Shown here: positions 24,456-25,138 of the stretch, piece after piece
Numbering within the stretch: position 1 is the first letter of the stretch
Layout of the letters: each line of letters begins with the position of its first letter
DNA from: Candidatus Peregrinibacteria bacterium
GTDB taxonomy: Bacteria > Patescibacteriota > Gracilibacteria > UBA1369 > PNNO01
Reading direction: 5' to 3'
Assembly (NCBI GenBank): GCA_014728955.1
Contig: WJKT01000064.1
Span: forward strand, 1-25,138
Length of the DNA stretch: 25,138 nt
Made by a program: the position numbers and the translations under genes
The notes under the pieces: model-generated
Database searches by the model: none
The model's input: the letters and a program-made list of their open reading frames with translations, nothing else
What the model was told of the DNA's origin: nothing

Positions 24456-25046
24456 ATGAAAACATCTCACGTACTTACCACGCTTGCCGTGGTCGCCGCT
24501 CTCACTATCGTTAATGTAGCGGCAGCAAATCAAGGGGCTATGCAACCACAAGGGGAACAAAAGGGTAAACTGGAAGAAGTTCGCCAAGCGGTAGAAAACA
24601 ATGATTACGACGCATGGGCCGAGCTTACACAAGACCATCCACGTGCGGCGGAACTGTTTGGCAACATTACTGCCGACAACTTCCATCTCCTTAATGAAAT
24701 GCATCAAGCAAAACAAAACGGAGATATGGAAAAAGCAAAAGAACTTGCCGACCAGCTCGGTTTTCAGCCGGGGCCAAAAAACAAGAATATGAATAAAGGA
24801 AAGTTTCGAATGCGAGAAGAAGTTCAAACCGCTCTTGAAAACAGAGACTACAATGCATGGCATGAGGCGATAACCCCACCGGTACTCGATTATATCAATG
24901 AAGAGAATTTTGATACCTTTGTTGACATGCATGAGGCAATCCAATCGAAAGATATGGAAACCGCCAACAGCCTACGGGAACAACTTGGCCTCCCGGAACG
25001 ACAAGCTCCACAAAACGGGCAAGGATTGAAAATGAGGCAACAATAA
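24456..25046 (+). CDS. Secreted protein with two tandem helical repeats
   Basis: The 196-residue product has a signal peptide (1-24, cleavage after AAA). The mature part is two copies of a ~62-residue helical module: residues 39-103 (EEVRQAVENNDYDAWAEL, ending AKELADQLGF) and 119-179 (EEVQTALENRDYNAWHEA, ending ANSLREQLGL). A short basic linker (KNKNMNKGKF) separates them, and the C-terminus is Gln-rich. There are no cysteines and no catalytic motif. Such duplicated NGDYxAW-type modules look like small secreted binding or sensory proteins; its role is unknown. It follows the second sigma/anti-sigma pair by 83 bases, so it may be a target of that sigma factor or the periplasmic sensor of the system. 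No Shine-Dalgarno. Confidence 0.85.
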   Translation: MKTSHVLTTLAVVAALTIVNVAAANQGAMQPQGEQKGKLEEVRQAVENNDYDAWAELTQDHPRAAELFGNITADNFHLLNEMHQAKQNGDMEKAKELADQLGFQPGPKNKNMNKGKFRMREEVQTALENRDYNAWHEAITPPVLDYINEENFDTFVDMHEAIQSKDMETANSLREQLGLPERQAPQNGQGLKMRQQ

Positions 25047-25057
25047 AAAAGGGGAAC

Positions 25058-25096
25058 AAAAAGGCGGCTACTCATACCCTTGAGTGGCCGTTTTTT
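25058..25096 (+). terminator. Intrinsic terminator after the tandem-repeat secreted protein
   Basis: CGGCTACTCA (25065-25074) pairs with TGAGTGGCCG (25081-25090), with one T-G wobble, across a six-base loop, followed by six T (25091-25096). Upstream A-run makes it possibly bidirectional. Confidence 0.9.
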
Positions 25097-25138
25097 ATGT
25101 ATCTCCATCAATAACGCCCGATACTTCTTCCTGTAAGC

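Noticed and set aside
24130..24944. Minus-strand frames of 96 and 175 residues at the right end
   Set aside because: Both are shadows of the plus-strand membrane protein and the secreted repeat protein, and their start and composition are unconvincing.
2196..25046. TGA recoded to glycine as in Gracilibacteria/Absconditabacteria
   Set aside because: Genes of up to 1790 codons are uninterrupted under the standard code; recoding would show in-frame TGA.

Overview
The window reads as a chromosome segment of an uncultivated, probably candidate-phyla-radiation (Patescibacteria-like) bacterium. The reasons are indirect: compact gene spacing, giant lysine-rich orphan proteins, almost no Shine-Dalgarno sequences, and a mix of envelope genes (alpha-2-macroglobulin, M16 peptidase, class B penicillin-binding protein, SLH-anchored glycosidase, two ECF sigma factors). 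The standard genetic code fits: thirteen complete genes stay open with no in-frame TGA, and all end in TAA or TAG. No rRNA, tRNA, CRISPR array or insertion sequence was seen. No gene-free stretch exceeds 300 bases. The last 42 bases (25097-25138) show nothing I can assign.

Region 1 (1-10747, minus strand) is a five-gene operon with gaps of 5, 11, 25 and 20 bases, led by a strong promoter. It encodes a 106-residue protein, a 1267-residue coiled-coil protein with a hydrophobic Ala/Gly-rich core, two paralogues of 667 and 773 residues, and a protein of at least 725 residues cut by the left edge. The last shares an N-terminal module with the 773-residue protein and ends in the window with a segment resembling the PT-TG pre-toxin module of polymorphic toxins. 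None has an obvious signal peptide. I recognise no enzyme here; this looks like an undescribed multi-protein system.

Region 2 (10777-16211) is cell-envelope metabolism: a secreted GH18 glycosidase with three SLH repeats, a previously easy-to-miss 39-residue membrane protein with its own promoter, Shine-Dalgarno and terminator, an FtsI-type transpeptidase with an unusual insertion before the active site, and a divergent M16 zinc peptidase.

Region 3 (16212-22942) is the most striking. An ECF sigma factor is followed two bases later by a 1790-residue membrane-anchored alpha-2-macroglobulin that lacks the thioester and carries a 129-residue Hint (intein-like) domain exactly where the protease bait region should be. 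The same promoter-like element, GCAAC-N14-GTGTTATTG, precedes the sigma gene and the lipoprotein gene that follows. I infer an autoregulated envelope-sensing unit in which proteolysis or self-cleavage of the bait could signal to the sigma factor.

Region 4 (22962-25096) is a second ECF sigma gene overlapping a three-helix membrane protein that is probably its anti-sigma partner, followed by a secreted protein built of two tandem repeats. Good intrinsic terminators flank this block.
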